Origin: Tretioscincus oriximinensis
Taxonomy: Eukaryota > Chordata > Lepidosauria > Squamata > Gymnophthalmidae
DNA length: 64,000 nt
Reading direction: 5' to 3'
Assembly: GCA_022410635.1 (NCBI GenBank)
Contig: JAJVDF010000161.1
Location: 714,763 to 778,762 of the forward strand
Shown: piece after piece, positions 10,256 through 24,180 of the stretch
Numbering within the stretch: the stretch's first letter is position 1
How the letters are laid out: every line of letters starts with the position of its first letter
Notes under the pieces: generated by a model
The model's database searches: none
Seen by the model: only the letters and a program-made list of their open reading frames with translations
What the model was told of the DNA's origin: nothing
Position numbers and translations under genes: made by a program

Positions 10256-10660
10256 AGCACCAGACACTGCTGACTGGTAAGGTCAGTGCTTCTGCTGCTG
10301 TCTTATGGACAGCAAAACAATCATCATGGTAAAGTGATTATCATTCACAGTGCTAAGAAGGTGTGTATCCGGACACACATCATGAGTGATATCAGTCCAA
10401 CAGGGAGTTCTTGCTTGCTATCCATACAGTATGCATTACAGTAGTCCTACTTTGAGGGAACAACAGTGTGACACATTATGGCCAAATATGCTTCACGAAG
10501 AAAGGACTTTATGCAATATAGCTACTTAATTTCAGCAGAGAATATGAATTTCTGGCCTGCAACTGGGCTAATATCAATATCACTGGGCAAGAGCATCAAT
10601 AGTTCTTGGTTGTGGAGCCCTCCTCAAAACCACTGTCTTGCGGTTGTCCAGTGAGAAGGA
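10256..10660 (-). mobile_element. Degraded LINE fragment (L2-like), antisense
   Basis: The stretch GCATTACAGTAGTCC near 10434 and the following text about 60 bp long resemble the antisense of a common reptilian L2-type LINE segment. Similarity is patchy and no frame is intact. The limits are approximate. Confidence 0.4.
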
Positions 10661-13125
10661 GAGTGTAATTCTGTACATGAGTCAAGGAAATACATCAATT
10701 AGGAGAAATTGCTTGCAGAAGAGGCTGGGAGCCATGTAAAACAGAGGAGACATTCTTGAACTTTATTTTACAGTACTACAGTACCCTTGGGGATCTTGCA
10801 GTCAGCAATGTGGAATATCACAAGTATGTGATGGAATTGCTAGCGCTTTAATCCAAAAAACATCAAAATGCAGAAAAAAGGCAATTTATACAGATGCAGC
10901 CTAAGGAAGGTTCACTGTTGCACTGCTTGTCAGCTTCAAAATGCAACTATTTGGTTACAAAACAGGTTTGTGAATAAGACAGATCTCAAATTTGAACCAA
11001 AGAGGGAGGCAAACTTAAGTTCTAAGGTTTGGTTCTATTTAAAATCAGAATTAAATAATTCACAGTTTGAGATTGAAGCAATAATTTTAAAAATGAAGGA
11101 AAGTCCTATAAAAAAAGGAAAGGATATATTCAAACTTGAATACTTTGAATCAAACTGTTCTGTCCAACCAAGGAACCCTGACTTGATTGACATTAAATTG
11201 ACTCCTTTCAAATAGGAGCAGGTTTGGTTCAAAGTGAACTGGCCCAGACTAAATTATTTGATTCAAACTGTTTGCATTTGAACAAAATTTACACATTTCC
11301 TCATGTTCTTAATAACTTGACTCCCCAGAAAGAATCTTTCTCTAAACTCTGCTCTGAAATGTAGTGTAGCAAAGATACTCTAGTATCTCAGTTCATACCA
11401 GAAAACACATAAAATTCATGAGATACATCACACTGATCTGTTGCCCTAGACAGTGAATAATATTATTGTTGTCTCTCTGATAATTATCTGCTTTTTCAGG
11501 AAGAATTCCTACCTCTTTACACTGCAGGATTGTGGAAAAAACCTGATAACTGAAAGGGAAAGCTGAACATTTTTAAATTACTCTCGTCAAAATTCAAACA
11601 AATTTCACCAAAAAAATTGGAAGAATTATTACCTGCTTCAGTTATTCTCGTAAATGCTTTGTTCCTTCCAACATGTATGGTTTCACTCAGTTCTGCTGTT
11701 GTCACACTTGTACTTTAACACCTATTAAACCTCTAAGCAAACGGTAGGCAATGTACTTCCTTCTAGGCATATTAACTCCAATTGATACAGTTGATAAGAG
11801 ATACACAATCCCTGCAGTTCACAATGACTGCAAGACACTAACTGCATTTCCACAGAACCCATGGATAGGCCTAATTATAAATTATTTGAGACTAAAGTAT
11901 AAGAAGGAAACATCATTTAAAAGGAAATGCCAAAATATTTTCTTCTTTCTCCTATTAGTCAATGTCTTCATTCCCAGGCAATTGATGATTTAGGTTTCCA
12001 TGTCTGCTACCTGTCTTTTGTTCCCCAATGAATCACTCATTCTTGCAGAGTTCCATATAATATCACCTTGATTTCCTTTCCATCTGCCACCATTTCTTTG
12101 CATATTCATCACATTCACTTTAAAGATTGTGCTACTGCTCCCACCCCACTTTCTGTAATTCATGCTCAGCAATCTGGTCCCTTTCTCAATCCATTGAGCT
12201 GGTAATCAATTCCCTGCTGTGATTTGGGTCGAAAGCTAAAATCTAAAACATGGAACTATTAATACTGTACATTATGAATAAGTGCTAAATTTGTTAAGTG
12301 GAAGCTGTGAGAGCATATTAAAATGTGTGCCTTTAAGCACAGTAGAACACAAGTGACTTGTGATACATGATGTCATTATTGCCCTCTCAGTTGTGCAATC
12401 TGTCAGCAGGAATTCTTTCTTTTTCTTCTCGATGACCTCCATCACTAAGATTGCACACACAATTTTTTCCCTTATTACAGTGGTAGTAACATCATGGTGT
12501 CTCCACACATGTTAANGGAGTCTTAGCAATGCACCTAGAAAAAAGGTCCTTTGCCTTGCAATGTTCTTTAGCTGATATTCTGTCAAACTGCCATGCCTGC
12601 AGCCATGGAAGCCTTCCTGTGTATCACTCCTTAACAGGATTATGCCAGGAACAACCACTGCCTGAGCATGCTTAGTATTTACTTCCTCTACTTAGTTTGT
12701 CTCATTGATTCCACATGTATTTACAGGTTGATTGTCATGAAAGTATGAGTGTACATATGCATGGACACATGATTGGGTTATTCTGGATTTAATCACCATT
12801 ATGCTTTTGAACACATCAAGTGGAGGGGGCCTAAAAATACAAATTGCCATCAATATTACAAGATGCATATTGCAATAGCATTTTCTAGCCATATTATCCA
12901 ACCACATTTGGATTAGACTGGTCCAGGTTTTAGTGTTGAAAATTGCTTATATTTTGCATTTGGCTATAGGAATTATTTTGCAGTTTGGATACCTTTGTCT
13001 ACCATGCTTCTGTAGCTAACAATGCTTTTATCCCTAACCTTATGTAGTCTTGTGATTTTGACTACCAAGGACAACTATCACTAGTTAAGCAGTAGCACAG
13101 CTCATTATTGTGGCATTAGTGGCCT
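10661..13125. other. Unassigned sequence
   Basis: I recognise no gene or repeat family. The longest open frame (10868-11215, 115 codons) is Lys/Asn-rich, as expected of AT-rich noncoding DNA, and has no motif I can name. Confidence 0.5.
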
Positions 13126-13156
13126 CTGTTGTTGTTTTTGTTTTGTTGTTGTTGTT
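13126..13156 (+). repeat. (GTT)n microsatellite at R4 5' junction
   Basis: An imperfect GTT run lies immediately before the R4 LINE. R4-clade elements such as Dong are known to insert into trinucleotide repeats, so this is probably the target. GTT-like repeats also lie at the 3' side (16790-16798). Confidence 0.75.
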
Positions 13157-13282
13157 ATAAGCCCTTTTGCATTTACTTTAGATAGACAGCTTCAAAGAGG
13201 CTGAAATAACTGGAGTGTCAAAAGATATAGCAGTGCAGCTGAATCTCTTGTCACTTGGAAGTGGCCCCTGGAGACACCCGCT

Positions 13283-13360
13283 ATGGTGGTTGTCGTTGTT
13301 GTCGTTGTTGTCGTTGTCGTGGTTGTTGTTGTCATCATCATCGTCATCATCATCATCCCC
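13283..13360 (+). repeat. Trinucleotide repeat inside R4 leader
   Basis: GGTTGTCGTTGTTG-type units change to TCATCATCATC units over about 75 bp. The 54.2-kb copy of the leader loses similarity just where this array starts. Confidence 0.8.
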
Positions 13361-13806
13361 ACCAATGGGTGCACCTTGTTGTGGTGGTGGGGCTTATGTG
13401 CTCCAATGAAGCTGAGAGCTGTGCTGGCGGTAGTGCAAATTACTGGTAGGTTCAACCATGCCAGAGTGGTCAAGTCAGAGGACCCAGACTAAATGCACCC
13501 AACTCATTTGACCCAATGAAGAGACAAACAAAAAAGAAGTCTATACTGGCTCGGACGTCGCCCAGAATAAAAAGGTCCATGATGGTTGCTGAGAAACCTG
13601 TGCAACCATTGACAAATGATTGACAAAAGCAGCAGAAATTTTCAATGTCAGAGAATCGCACACTCATGAAATTGTACTACAAGTCGGAACCAGAAAAATG
13701 CGGATACCAAAAATGAATGTACCAATTAAGGAAACAAGAATATTCAAATTCGAAAATAACGGAACTTCAGCTGGCTGATCATTGAGGATTCATAATCAGG
13801 AACAAA

Positions 13807-14610
13807 GTGTTTACTGAAATCAAACTTGAAGAAACACCTCAACCTGCTATGACAAAAGTAGAAGATCCAATAAGACCAGGAATCACTGAACAACAAGATC
13901 TTGAAGAAAATTTGGAAATCCTGCAAGAGGATGAGGAACACCAGCATGAATTCATGAATGAAACACCTGGCACAATGTCTCAACAGCAACAAGAACTGAA
14001 AGACNAAATATTTGCTCACATAGCATCTAACACAGAGTGAAAGAGACTGCCAGCCTTGAAAACTATAGGCAGGAAACAAATTGTGCAACTGATGAAAGAC
14101 ATTAACTCTGTACTTGCAACAGTCCATATTGCATCAATTGAAGAATTGAACCAGCTTGCCTACAGTACAGCTGTGATAGTAACCAAAGAACGAGGATTAC
14201 TACAACTGGAGCCAATAAAAAAAAACAGCTGGAAAGCCAAAATGGAAAGTCCGATTAAAAATAAAAATAAAAAGCCTAAGACCAGATGCTAGTAACTTGA
14301 ATAACATGGAGCAGAAACTAAACAATCAGAAAACTAAAGACAATCAGTTTAAAAAGTACTGACTGAATACCAGGAAAATCAATGAAGCCTTGGAAATCAT
14401 GAAACAGCAGATAACAGCAACAGCTAGGAAAATCGAACAATACAATGTAAGGATCATCCAGTACAGAGAAGGAAGCCAGAGAAGGAAGCAACAACAAACT
14501 TTGGGAGAAATCTATTGCAGGTTGAAAAGGACTACAACAAAACTGCCAGATGGATATAGGACTTCGAGAAGAAATTCTCAAAGAACAACATGTGACAACT
14601 GGAAATAACA
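13807..14610 (+). pseudogene. R4 LINE N-terminal coding remnant
   Basis: Pieces in different frames (13807-14040, 14056-14292, 14390-14608) are rich in Glu, Gln and Lys, with a likely coiled-coil start (EENLEILQEDEEHQHEF) and helical text such as RKQIVQLMKDINSVL. They lead into the reverse transcriptase with the spacing expected for an R4 protein. I see no intact DNA-binding finger. At least two frame changes separate the pieces. Confidence 0.6.
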
Positions 14611-14629
14611 CCTGAAATGGTCGCAAAAA

Positions 14630-16718
14630 GAATGCAGAAGGTAAAGAACTGGACATCCCCCTGGCACTGATCAGTTGCATGGCTTCTAGCTCAAGCACTT
14701 GACCAGCCTGCATGCAAAAATGGCTGAATTGTTCAACAAAATGCTGCAAACAGTAAATGTCAGTGAGTGGCTAAGAACAGGCAAAATATACTTAATACAG
14801 AAAGATGCAGCAAAAGGAGCCATACCAGACAACTACAGACCAATAACATGTCTGCCGACCATGTTCAAATTGCTGACAGGCATCATAGCTGATAGAATTC
14901 AGGACTACCTCAAAGAAAATGGCATCATGCCAGTAGAGCAAAAGGGTAATAAAAGAAAAAGCAGGGGCATGAAAGATCAACTACTAACCGATAAAATGAT
15001 TCTGGAGAACTGCAAATGCCAGAAAACAATCCTGCATATGATCAACTACAAAAAAGCTTTTGACTCACTACCAAATTGTTGGATCACAAAATGCCTGGAA
15101 GTCACTGGAGTCAATGAAAATATTAGGAAGCTCATTGAAAAGAAGATGCAGCACTGGAAGACAGAGCTTTTCATTGGGAATTAAAGCTATGGACTGGTCA
15201 ACATCAAGAAGGGCATCTTCGAGGGGGACTCATTGTCCCCCTGCTTTTTATCATCACTATGATCCATCTGTCACTCATCCTAAAGAAAGCAAACCTTGGC
15301 TACCAAACTGCCAGAAATTCACAGAAAATCTCACACCTGCTGTACATGGATGACCTGAACCTGTATGGAAAATCAGAAATTGAGATCCAATCACTGACCA
15401 ACACTGTACGAATCTTCAGTACTAACATCAGCATGGAGTTTGTCCTGCACAAGTGTGCCACAGTAGCACTGAAGAAAGGAAAAATCATTAAAAGTGAAGG
15501 CATTGAAATGTCCAATAGTCAAACCATTAAATGCCACCAGCCTAAAGTCTATAAATACCTTTGTATTTTACTACTGGACAACATCTAGCGTGGTCATGTG
15601 AAAAGCAAACTGAATGGTGGCAACACTATCAAGGCTGTAAATGCATAGGCTATATCTGTCATCAGGTACACAGCTGGCATATTGAACTGGACACAAGTAT
15701 AGCTGGACAACTTGGATAGGTAAACCAGGAAATTGATGACAAGCTATCATGCACCACACCCCCATAGTGATGTGGACAGCTGTACTTAGCAAGAAAAATA
15801 GGTTGCAGAGGACTTTTGCAGGTGGAAGAAGAGAAGCATGCATTAGCTGACTATGTAAAGGAGAGCAAAGAGTCAGCATTGAAAAAAGTTGACAACAGGA
15901 GGCTTCTCAAAGTGAAGCAAACCAAGAACCAACACAGAAAAACTGCAATTCGAGTTCGGATAGGCAGCTGGCGGAATAAAGCACTGCATGGGCAGTTCTT
16001 AGATAAGATTGAAGGAAAAGACCTGGTCTTGGCTTACGAGTGGAGCGCTGAAGAAGGAGGCAGAAGGAATGATTCTAGCTGCACAAGATCAGGCCATCCG
16101 AACGAATGCAATCAAAGCCAGGATAGAAAAATCAACAGATGAGCTGAAGTGCCACCTCTGCAAAGAAGCTGATGGAACCATCGACCATATACTCAGCTGC
16201 TGCAAAAAGATTGCAAACACTGAGTACAAGCAGAGGAACAACCCTATGGCACGAATGATCCACTGGAACCTATGCCAGAAGTACCACCTACCTGTGCAAA
16301 GAACTGGTGGGATCACAAGCCAGAAAAAGTTGTTGAAAATGAACTGGCAAAACTACTATGGGACTTCAGGTTGCAGACTGATCGAAAGTTATAACACAAT
16401 AATCTAACTGTTTTGATTGTAGAGAAAAAGAAAAAGATGTGGGTTGTAGATATTGCAATTCCAGGGGATAGTAGAATCGAGGAGAAACAGTTGGAGAAAA
16501 TGACCAGATACGAGGACTTGAGAATCGAACTTCAGCAACTCTGGTGTATACCAGTAAAAGTGGCACCAGTGGTCCTTGGCACACTGGGTGCAGTGCCGAA
16601 AGATCTTCGTGGTCACTTGAAAACGATTGGCATTGACAAAATCTCCATCTGTCAACTTCAAAAGACCACTTTATTGGGATCTGCCCGCAGCATCCGAAGT
16701 TACATCACTCAGTCCTAG
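14630..16718 (+). pseudogene. R4 LINE reverse transcriptase and restriction-like endonuclease, inactivated
   Basis: Reverse transcriptase blocks are visible in order: PDNYRPITCLPTMFKLLTG (about 14825), RGMKDQLLTDKMI, YKKAFDSLPNCWI (motif A), GIFEGDSLSP (motif B, near 15215) and LLYMDDLNLYGKS (motif C, YMDD at 15342-15353). A frameshift separates GDSLSP from the following LLFIITMIHLSLIL. The C-terminal part has the CCHC finger CHLCKEADGTIDHILSCC (about 16150-16203) and the endonuclease segment IVEKKKKMWVVDIAIPGDSR. In front of that segment the expected Pro-Asp of the nuclease is not readable and a TAA stop occurs near 16390. The frame ends GSARSIRSYITQS. The architecture matches the R4/Dong/Rex6 clade rather than R2. 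Confidence 0.85.
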
Positions 16719-16875
16719 ACACTTGGGAAGTGTTCAACTAGTGTTAGATGATACGATATCCAGCATATTGATCTCATTTGCTGTGTTACTGTTGTTTTAT
16801 GAATGATAGCAACAACAACTCAGAAAGCCCAGTGATAGCATTTCAGAATATGATTTCTGTTCTTTTACAATATAC

Positions 16876-17125
16876 AGTATAAGAATACAAGAACATAAGA
16901 GGAACCCTGCTGAATCGGGCCAGAGCCCACTTAGTCTAGCATTCTGTCTCACACAGAGACCCACCAATTGCACCTATTCAGTCTGAACAGGAGAAGGCAA
17001 AATCGTAACCTGTTCTTGATTCCCTGCGCACTGGCTTGACATCTTCATTGAACACCCGAAGATCCTTTTCCTGCTCAGTCACAGAACGCTTGGTTCCCAT
17101 CAGTTGGTAGGATTAATTGGGGTTC
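16876..17125 (-). mobile_element. CR1-like LINE 3' end, antisense
   Basis: The copy begins with AAGAACATAAGAGGAACCC and continues with the family pattern CTGAATCGGGCCAGAGCCCA. It belongs to the TTCTTATG-tail family but to a diverged subgroup shared with 28262 and 43566. Confidence 0.75.
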
Positions 17126-17301
17126 TTTGCGCCAATGTGCATGACTTTGCATTTGACTTTTCACTTGCTTAAAAAAACCCGAATAACTATCATCAGAAGA
17201 CAAGTTCCATTAATTAACTTTGACTAAAAAATCATTATTTTTATGAGATTTTGAGATTGCCTGTAAGGACTAAATAGTATGAAGTACAGGAAAGGAAGTT
17301 G

Positions 17302-17342
17302 GGATGATGATGATGACGACGACGACGACGACGATGATGATG
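17302..17342 (+). repeat. (GAT)n(GAC)n(GAT)n microsatellite
   Basis: A simple trinucleotide repeat switches from GAT to GAC and back to GAT. Confidence 0.9.
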
Positions 17343-18349
17343 TTACGATGTGGGCATTTTTTCCATTCACTAAAATCTTTGTTCAATTTTGAATATACTC
17401 ATACCCCACTCCCTATTGGAACTATTGGAAGAAACATAAAACAGAATGTTAAAGTACTCATATCTTAATTTTTCTTCAATTATTCTTTAATACTGGTAAT
17501 TTTCTTTTACTCCCCAAATATATTTAGATCAATTTTTTTCCACTTCTCCTCTCCCCCCTTATACTTGAACCATTAGTACTAATAATCATAATTTTTAAGT
17601 TTCTCCATCACAGCAATTTTATATCATATCATCTTACTGAGAATGGTTTTTCCCTTCCATTCACAAAGCCTGTGTTTTTTTTAATAACTTCCTTCTTCAT
17701 CCTCCTTCCTCTAAAGGTCCCCTTCTGGCCCTTCTCTGTAAAACTCTTCTGAGAAACTAACAATCAAGAACAGCTAGCCATATATTTCATTGTAACCTGG
17801 TATTTTCAAGTGCCGTCTCACAAAATCTAAAATATGGTCCTTTCTTCGTTAGGTTATTTGAAACTAGCCATTTTGGAGCCTTAGAAGTACTATCATATTT
17901 AAAAAACAAAATATCTATACATTAGTGTTCAAATAATTGCAAGGGAAAGGTACATATTTCAGTTACCTAATTACATCAACAATAGAAGCAACAATTTTTA
18001 TAACCAAATATCCACTCAAGAGGAACTAAATGCTGACTATAGTATCAAGTACATTGTTACTGACACCTTTAGAAATCTTGTTGACTACCCTAAGTCTGAA
18101 TGAGTATGGATGGCCTGTAAGGGACATGCATCTAATCTGCATTGTAGTATGTGCTGCCTCAGTACTTAATTTGGCTTTATTCAGATGTGTGCTGATACAG
18201 GTAACCAAATAAAAAAATCAGTTCCTTTTTTCTTTTGTCTACACAGACTCTACATAGATTTGCATGTTTATCTATTGTAGTTTTATGAGGCCATGCTTCC
18301 TGTTTTGTGTGCATTACACAAAACATGACCCTGATAAAGAAAACCTTAA
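17343..18349. other. Unassigned AT-rich sequence
   Basis: No gene or repeat family is recognised. Confidence 0.5.
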
Positions 18350-18640
18350 TCTGGATACTGGTAGAACCTCATCGAGGATATAGTAGCTTGGTGGTTGCCT
18401 CCAGCCTATGGAGTAGCCTCTCCCTCGAGGTGTATCAGACACCATAATTGTATCAGAAGATCTTTGAAGACCTCTTTAACTTGGCCTTTGGTTGAAGAAA
18501 TGTCATTTTTCTTTCTGTCTTCAAATACTGTTTTGACACTGTTTAATATGTCAGTTTTCTACAGTTGTTTTTATTGTTGGCTGCCCTGAGACCTTCAGGT
18601 ACAAGGCGAGATATAAATAGAAATAAGTAAAAAGAAATGT
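18350..18640 (+). mobile_element. L2-type LINE 3' end
   Basis: The first part reads in frame as a decayed ORF2 end (IRRSLKTSLTWPLVEEM), followed by a 3' untranslated region and a tail of the type GCTGCCCTGAGACCTTCAGG, then a TATAAATA-rich end. The same tail occurs at 34640 and 37290 (plus) and 24112 and 33019 (minus). Confidence 0.65.
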
Positions 18641-19936
18641 AAAAATAGCTAAAAAGCACACCCATCCATCATCTGACCCCAAGATTAGGAACCATTTTTC
18701 CTTAGCCTTTGAAAATTGTTTGGTTGCGGTTTTGAATCTCCATCATGCTTTATTATGATTTTTTCAGGGTTTTTTTTTTTACAAAAAACAAAAAACCTGC
18801 ACATAGTGTACTTTAGCTTGATATGTTGTTAGCTGCAGCCACACATATTTGCATTCAGCAACTAGAGCCACATTAGAAATTGAACAATGTGAGTTTCTGT
18901 GCAAACATCAGACTGTTGTTATAAATGACATGGGACTCAATCACACTTAGCCTTCAGTTGGTTTGAGACCAACCTCCACTTTCATCTGTCAATGGTAGTA
19001 TTTGCCACAGCAGAGTTTGGAGCTGAACTTGGAATTGTCCTCTGAATGCTGAAATGCTGAGATTTTTACTTGAACACAAAGGCTGTGCTTTGAGAAGCCT
19101 CCCAAACTACAGTCTGGATCGCAGCCATAGCATAATATCATTTTCCCTTTAATGGAAAAGCCTTTCTTATATGCAAACCTGTGAGTAATGCATATTAGTT
19201 GGCATTGTTACACCAGCAATACACTAATCATCAACAAACGAATGTGCTTTAGGGAACCTTTATTACAAATCTAATTCATATTACCCTGATTCCCCTGTAA
19301 ACAATGTGGAATAGTGTTTGCTGAAGTGCATTACCACGCTGCTGCAAAAACAGCCAATATGTATTTCATATTACCTATATAAGTTATTTCTTTACCACCC
19401 TATATCAAAAGATCTAAGGATGGTTAACAATAAAAACCAGATTGATATATTAAAACAGCAATATCTGAAAGTAGGAAAGGAAGCACAGGTCCCTGCGGTG
19501 TTTGGTCTTGTATCCAGCCTCTTGACACTTTCTCATGCTAGTTGGTATTTGTTCGCAGTCAGCAGTAACAATTTATCAGCAAACTAAGGCCATGTCTGCA
19601 CAGGCCTCAATAATGTGTTTTAGAGATTGGTTACAACAAGTTTGATGTGTAAGAGATGTGTTGCAACACTTATACAACAAAATTCTAGATGGATGCATTT
19701 CATTTCCAAAATATGAATGATGAAAATAGAATACTAACAGATCAGGAAACATAAAATACCATAAAATACCATTACTCTTAAACACTGTTAACAATAAACT
19801 GGAAGTGTTAACATTCATGTGTTAAAATGTCTAAGATGATAGACAGTATCAGAGTATATGGTGAGAAAATATGCTTTGAACTAGTTCTGCTTTTGAGAAT
19901 ATAATGCAACAAATGCTAGAGAGTGAGAAAAGGATA
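18641..19936. other. Unassigned sequence
   Basis: No gene, RNA or repeat family is recognised. There is a poly-T/poly-A pair near 18770-18795. Confidence 0.5.
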
Positions 19937-21675
<1,739 letters not shown>

Positions 21676-21692
21676 AAAACCTAAATACATCT

Positions 21693-22744
21693 ACAACTTA
21701 ATGATCTTAGAGATATTTTGGGTCAAGAAAGATGGCTAACAGCTAATCAGGTGATACATATAGTGCACACAAAAAACTATAAAGATTGTATAACAACATC
21801 TAATACTCCCCTAGAGAATATATTTCTTAAGAGTATCAAGGATAGTAAAGGACTAGGGGGAAATATATATAAACTATTAATGGGTTACCACTACGACAAT
21901 ATACAATCTTGGACAGAGCTTTGGTCAACAGATCTCACAGTCGATGTTATGCAAATGCAGGGACTATGGACCAATCTAGAAAAAATTAAGAATACTCGTG
22001 TGAAAGAACTTCTACTTAAAATATTAAGCCGATGGTACAGGACTCCATGCCAACTATCTCACATGATACCTAACTATCGACCACACTGTTGGCATGGATG
22101 TGGAGCACGAGGTACCTATATGCATCTTTTTTGGGAATGCCCAGTAGCTATCAACTACTGGAATATGATATGGCAATCTATAGAAAATATACTAGGCTAC
22201 CCAATAAGGAGGACGAAGGAACTAGTCTTTATCCAGTATCACCAAGGTATACAACAAAAGGATAGATATTTAATGACACAGATGANAACTGCATCATTGG
22301 CAGTAATAGCGTGGGGATGGAAAGACCCCAGCAAATGGAATTTGGTAAATTGGCAACACTACATAGCCGATCAGTTTATGGGAGACTATTTAAATGAAAG
22401 AATGATGAATATGTCTAACAGGAGACAGTATTGGATGAGAAACTGGATGAAATTACTGATCTATAGCCAGACGCATCGATGGGGAGGCCCAGAAATAATG
22501 ACAGCAATAAAGCAAGCACTGAGAAACTGAAGATAAACTGAGTATTTAGCAACTTCTCGTGGGGAGNGGGTGGGGAGGGGTTTTATGTCAGTTACAATAT
22601 ATACATTTTTCCGCTTTATAAGTCAATTGTATATAAGATTTAATTTAAACATAGGAAGGAATATGTACCATTTTTCATATATTGTTCATCATTTATTATC
22701 TAATTTTATTGTTTACTGGAAAATTAATAAAAATATTAAAAAAA
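21693..22744 (+). mobile_element. Young 5'-truncated L1 insertion
   Basis: The insertion is flanked by a perfect 17-bp duplication, AAAACCTAAATACATCT (21676-21692 and 22745-22761). It ends in an AATAAA-containing A-rich tail and contains the open 3' part of an L1 second reading frame plus a 3' untranslated region. Perfect duplication and an open frame point to a recent event. An older relative lies on the minus strand at 53050-54110. Confidence 0.92.
21694..22530 (+). CDS. L1 ORF2 C-terminal fragment
   Basis: About 278 codons are open from the 5' truncation point to the stop, with one ambiguous codon at the N (22286). There is no start codon of its own, because the frame simply enters from the junction. 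It covers the region after the reverse transcriptase. The C-terminal cysteine motif is complete: CWHGCGARGTYMHLFWEC, spaced C-x3-C-x7-H-x4-C, at about 22087-22140. It is preceded by KILSRWYRTPCQLSHMIP. In a full-length L1 this domain helps bind the RNA. The fragment lacks endonuclease and reverse transcriptase and is not autonomous. Confidence 0.9.
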   Translation, partial: QLNDLRDILGQERWLTANQVIHIVHTKNYKDCITTSNTPLENIFLKSIKDSKGLGGNIYKLLMGYHYDNIQSWTELWSTDLTVDVMQMQGLWTNLEKIKNTRVKELLLKILSRWYRTPCQLSHMIPNYRPHCWHGCGARGTYMHLFWECPVAINYWNMIWQSIENILGYPIRRTKELVFIQYHQGIQQKDRYLMTQMXTASLAVIAWGWKDPSKWNLVNWQHYIADQFMGDYLNERMMNMSNRRQYWMRNWMKLLIYSQTHRWGGPEIMTAIKQALRN

Positions 22745-22761
22745 AAAACCTAAATACATCT

Positions 22762-24111
22762 TCCCACTTCCTGCCCCTAGACTTGGATCAGGAATGTTTC
22801 TGCTTGGAGGAGTGAAAGTGGTGAGAAATATTCCCGCTGCCAGCAGATGAGAATGGTTGCCAATGATCATTCTTTGACGATAAGTGTGGAAAAAGCCCTA
22901 TACACTCTTCTCCAGTGATACTTAGTTCTAAATTAATTTACTTAGATTCACACAAACTCTCAAAATGCATCTGTTGAATTGTGCTAGAGTTCAAATATAA
23001 GGTCAACAACGAAGTAGCTGCCTTGTTTACTATGCCAAATGCTGCCAGCTGCAGTCAACAGAGAGTCAAATACATTAAACAAGTTGGAGGAAATGTTGCA
23101 TGGATTCAGTTTTTCTTGTCTGAGAAAAGCACCTGAAATATTAACTCATTTCATTTAAGCAAAGCCAATTTCCTCAAGGCAAGAATATTTTCCACTGAAG
23201 CTTTATAATAGACACAATTCTGTTTGTTCTCTTTACAAGCTATATTTTGACTGCAGAAATGGAATAGGAACAAGGATCCTTGAAGAATTATTCTATACAA
23301 GTCTTTACAGGCTTAACTAGATTTAAAAGCTTTCATAAAATGTTTAAAGCATCCAAGAAGATGGAGCTGCAGCGCTTCCCAAGATACAAGTGAATGAATG
23401 TATTTAATAACTGTGTTCTTGAAAACAATTTGTGTACTCATGGATAAAAGGCATATATGTAACTGAGGGGCAACAGGCTCAGCAAACTGTTATAGTCACA
23501 TATTTTACTCAGAAGTTTTCCCTGGGCGAAGAAAAAGTAATATACACATTTCAGCAATTCAGTTTTAATCACATCCCTCCCTCCATCCCGCCCTTCCTTC
23601 CTTTCCACCCTCCTTCAACATGCATACTTCAAAAATCTATGCATTTGTCCCTTGCATGTATGAGAATTAGCATAAAACATGCTTTCTTAAGATGATATCT
23701 CAATGGCCTGTGTGCTAGATAGACAAGCATACAAGAACCTCCTTTCTGAATACTGCTGTAGTCGAAATGAGTCCACTTTTTAATACAGTTATTAATGCAG
23801 TATACTAACTAGTGCAGAACCACCCTTAGGTTCAGCCAAATGTGAAATGTAAGTTGGATGCCCTGGTGCATGACACACAAACCTGCCCCCACATGTTTTC
23901 TGGATTGTCTCCAGGTACCCCAGGAATTAGAACAAAATATCATAAAATTTCTGGATTAACCTAAGCAGTTCAGCATCCTAGAGTATTTCACACAGTGCCC
24001 AACAATTGCTTCTGGGCATTCTCAAATAGAAGCAGGAGGAAAACTACCTGTCTCTCCAACATGGTAGCACTCACAAGAGGTTTCTATGAATTATCCTAGC
24101 TTTGAACTGTA
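22762..24111. other. Unassigned sequence
   Basis: No gene or repeat family is recognised. A pyrimidine-rich patch (CCCTCC/CCTTCC) lies at 23572-23612. Confidence 0.5.
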
Positions 24112-24180
24112 TCTTATTCATTTATTTATTTATACTTATACCGCCCTATACCCGAAGGTATCTTGCCCTTGTGGAAATAT
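24112..24180 (-). mobile_element. L2-type tail, antisense
   Basis: The pattern TTTATTTATTTATACTTATA followed by CCGCCCTATACCCGAAGG is the reverse complement of the L2-type 3' tail. Confidence 0.65.

Larger units (their letters stand above)
13157..16790 (+). mobile_element. R4-clade (Dong-like) LINE, near full length, inactive
   Basis: This is a non-LTR retrotransposon with a single reading frame, a reverse transcriptase and a C-terminal restriction-enzyme-like endonuclease. It starts at TTTTGCATTTACTTTAGATA next to a GTT repeat and ends near the TGTTACTGTTGTT after the stop. The 5' untranslated part contains its own expanded GTT/GTC/ATC repeats. A second copy of the first 120 bp is at 54190-54311. 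Frameshifts and stops run throughout, so it is not mobile. Confidence 0.85.

Noticed and set aside
13192..13492. Open frames with poly-Thr, poly-Val, poly-Cys or poly-His
   Set aside because: They are the trinucleotide array of the R4 leader read in different frames.
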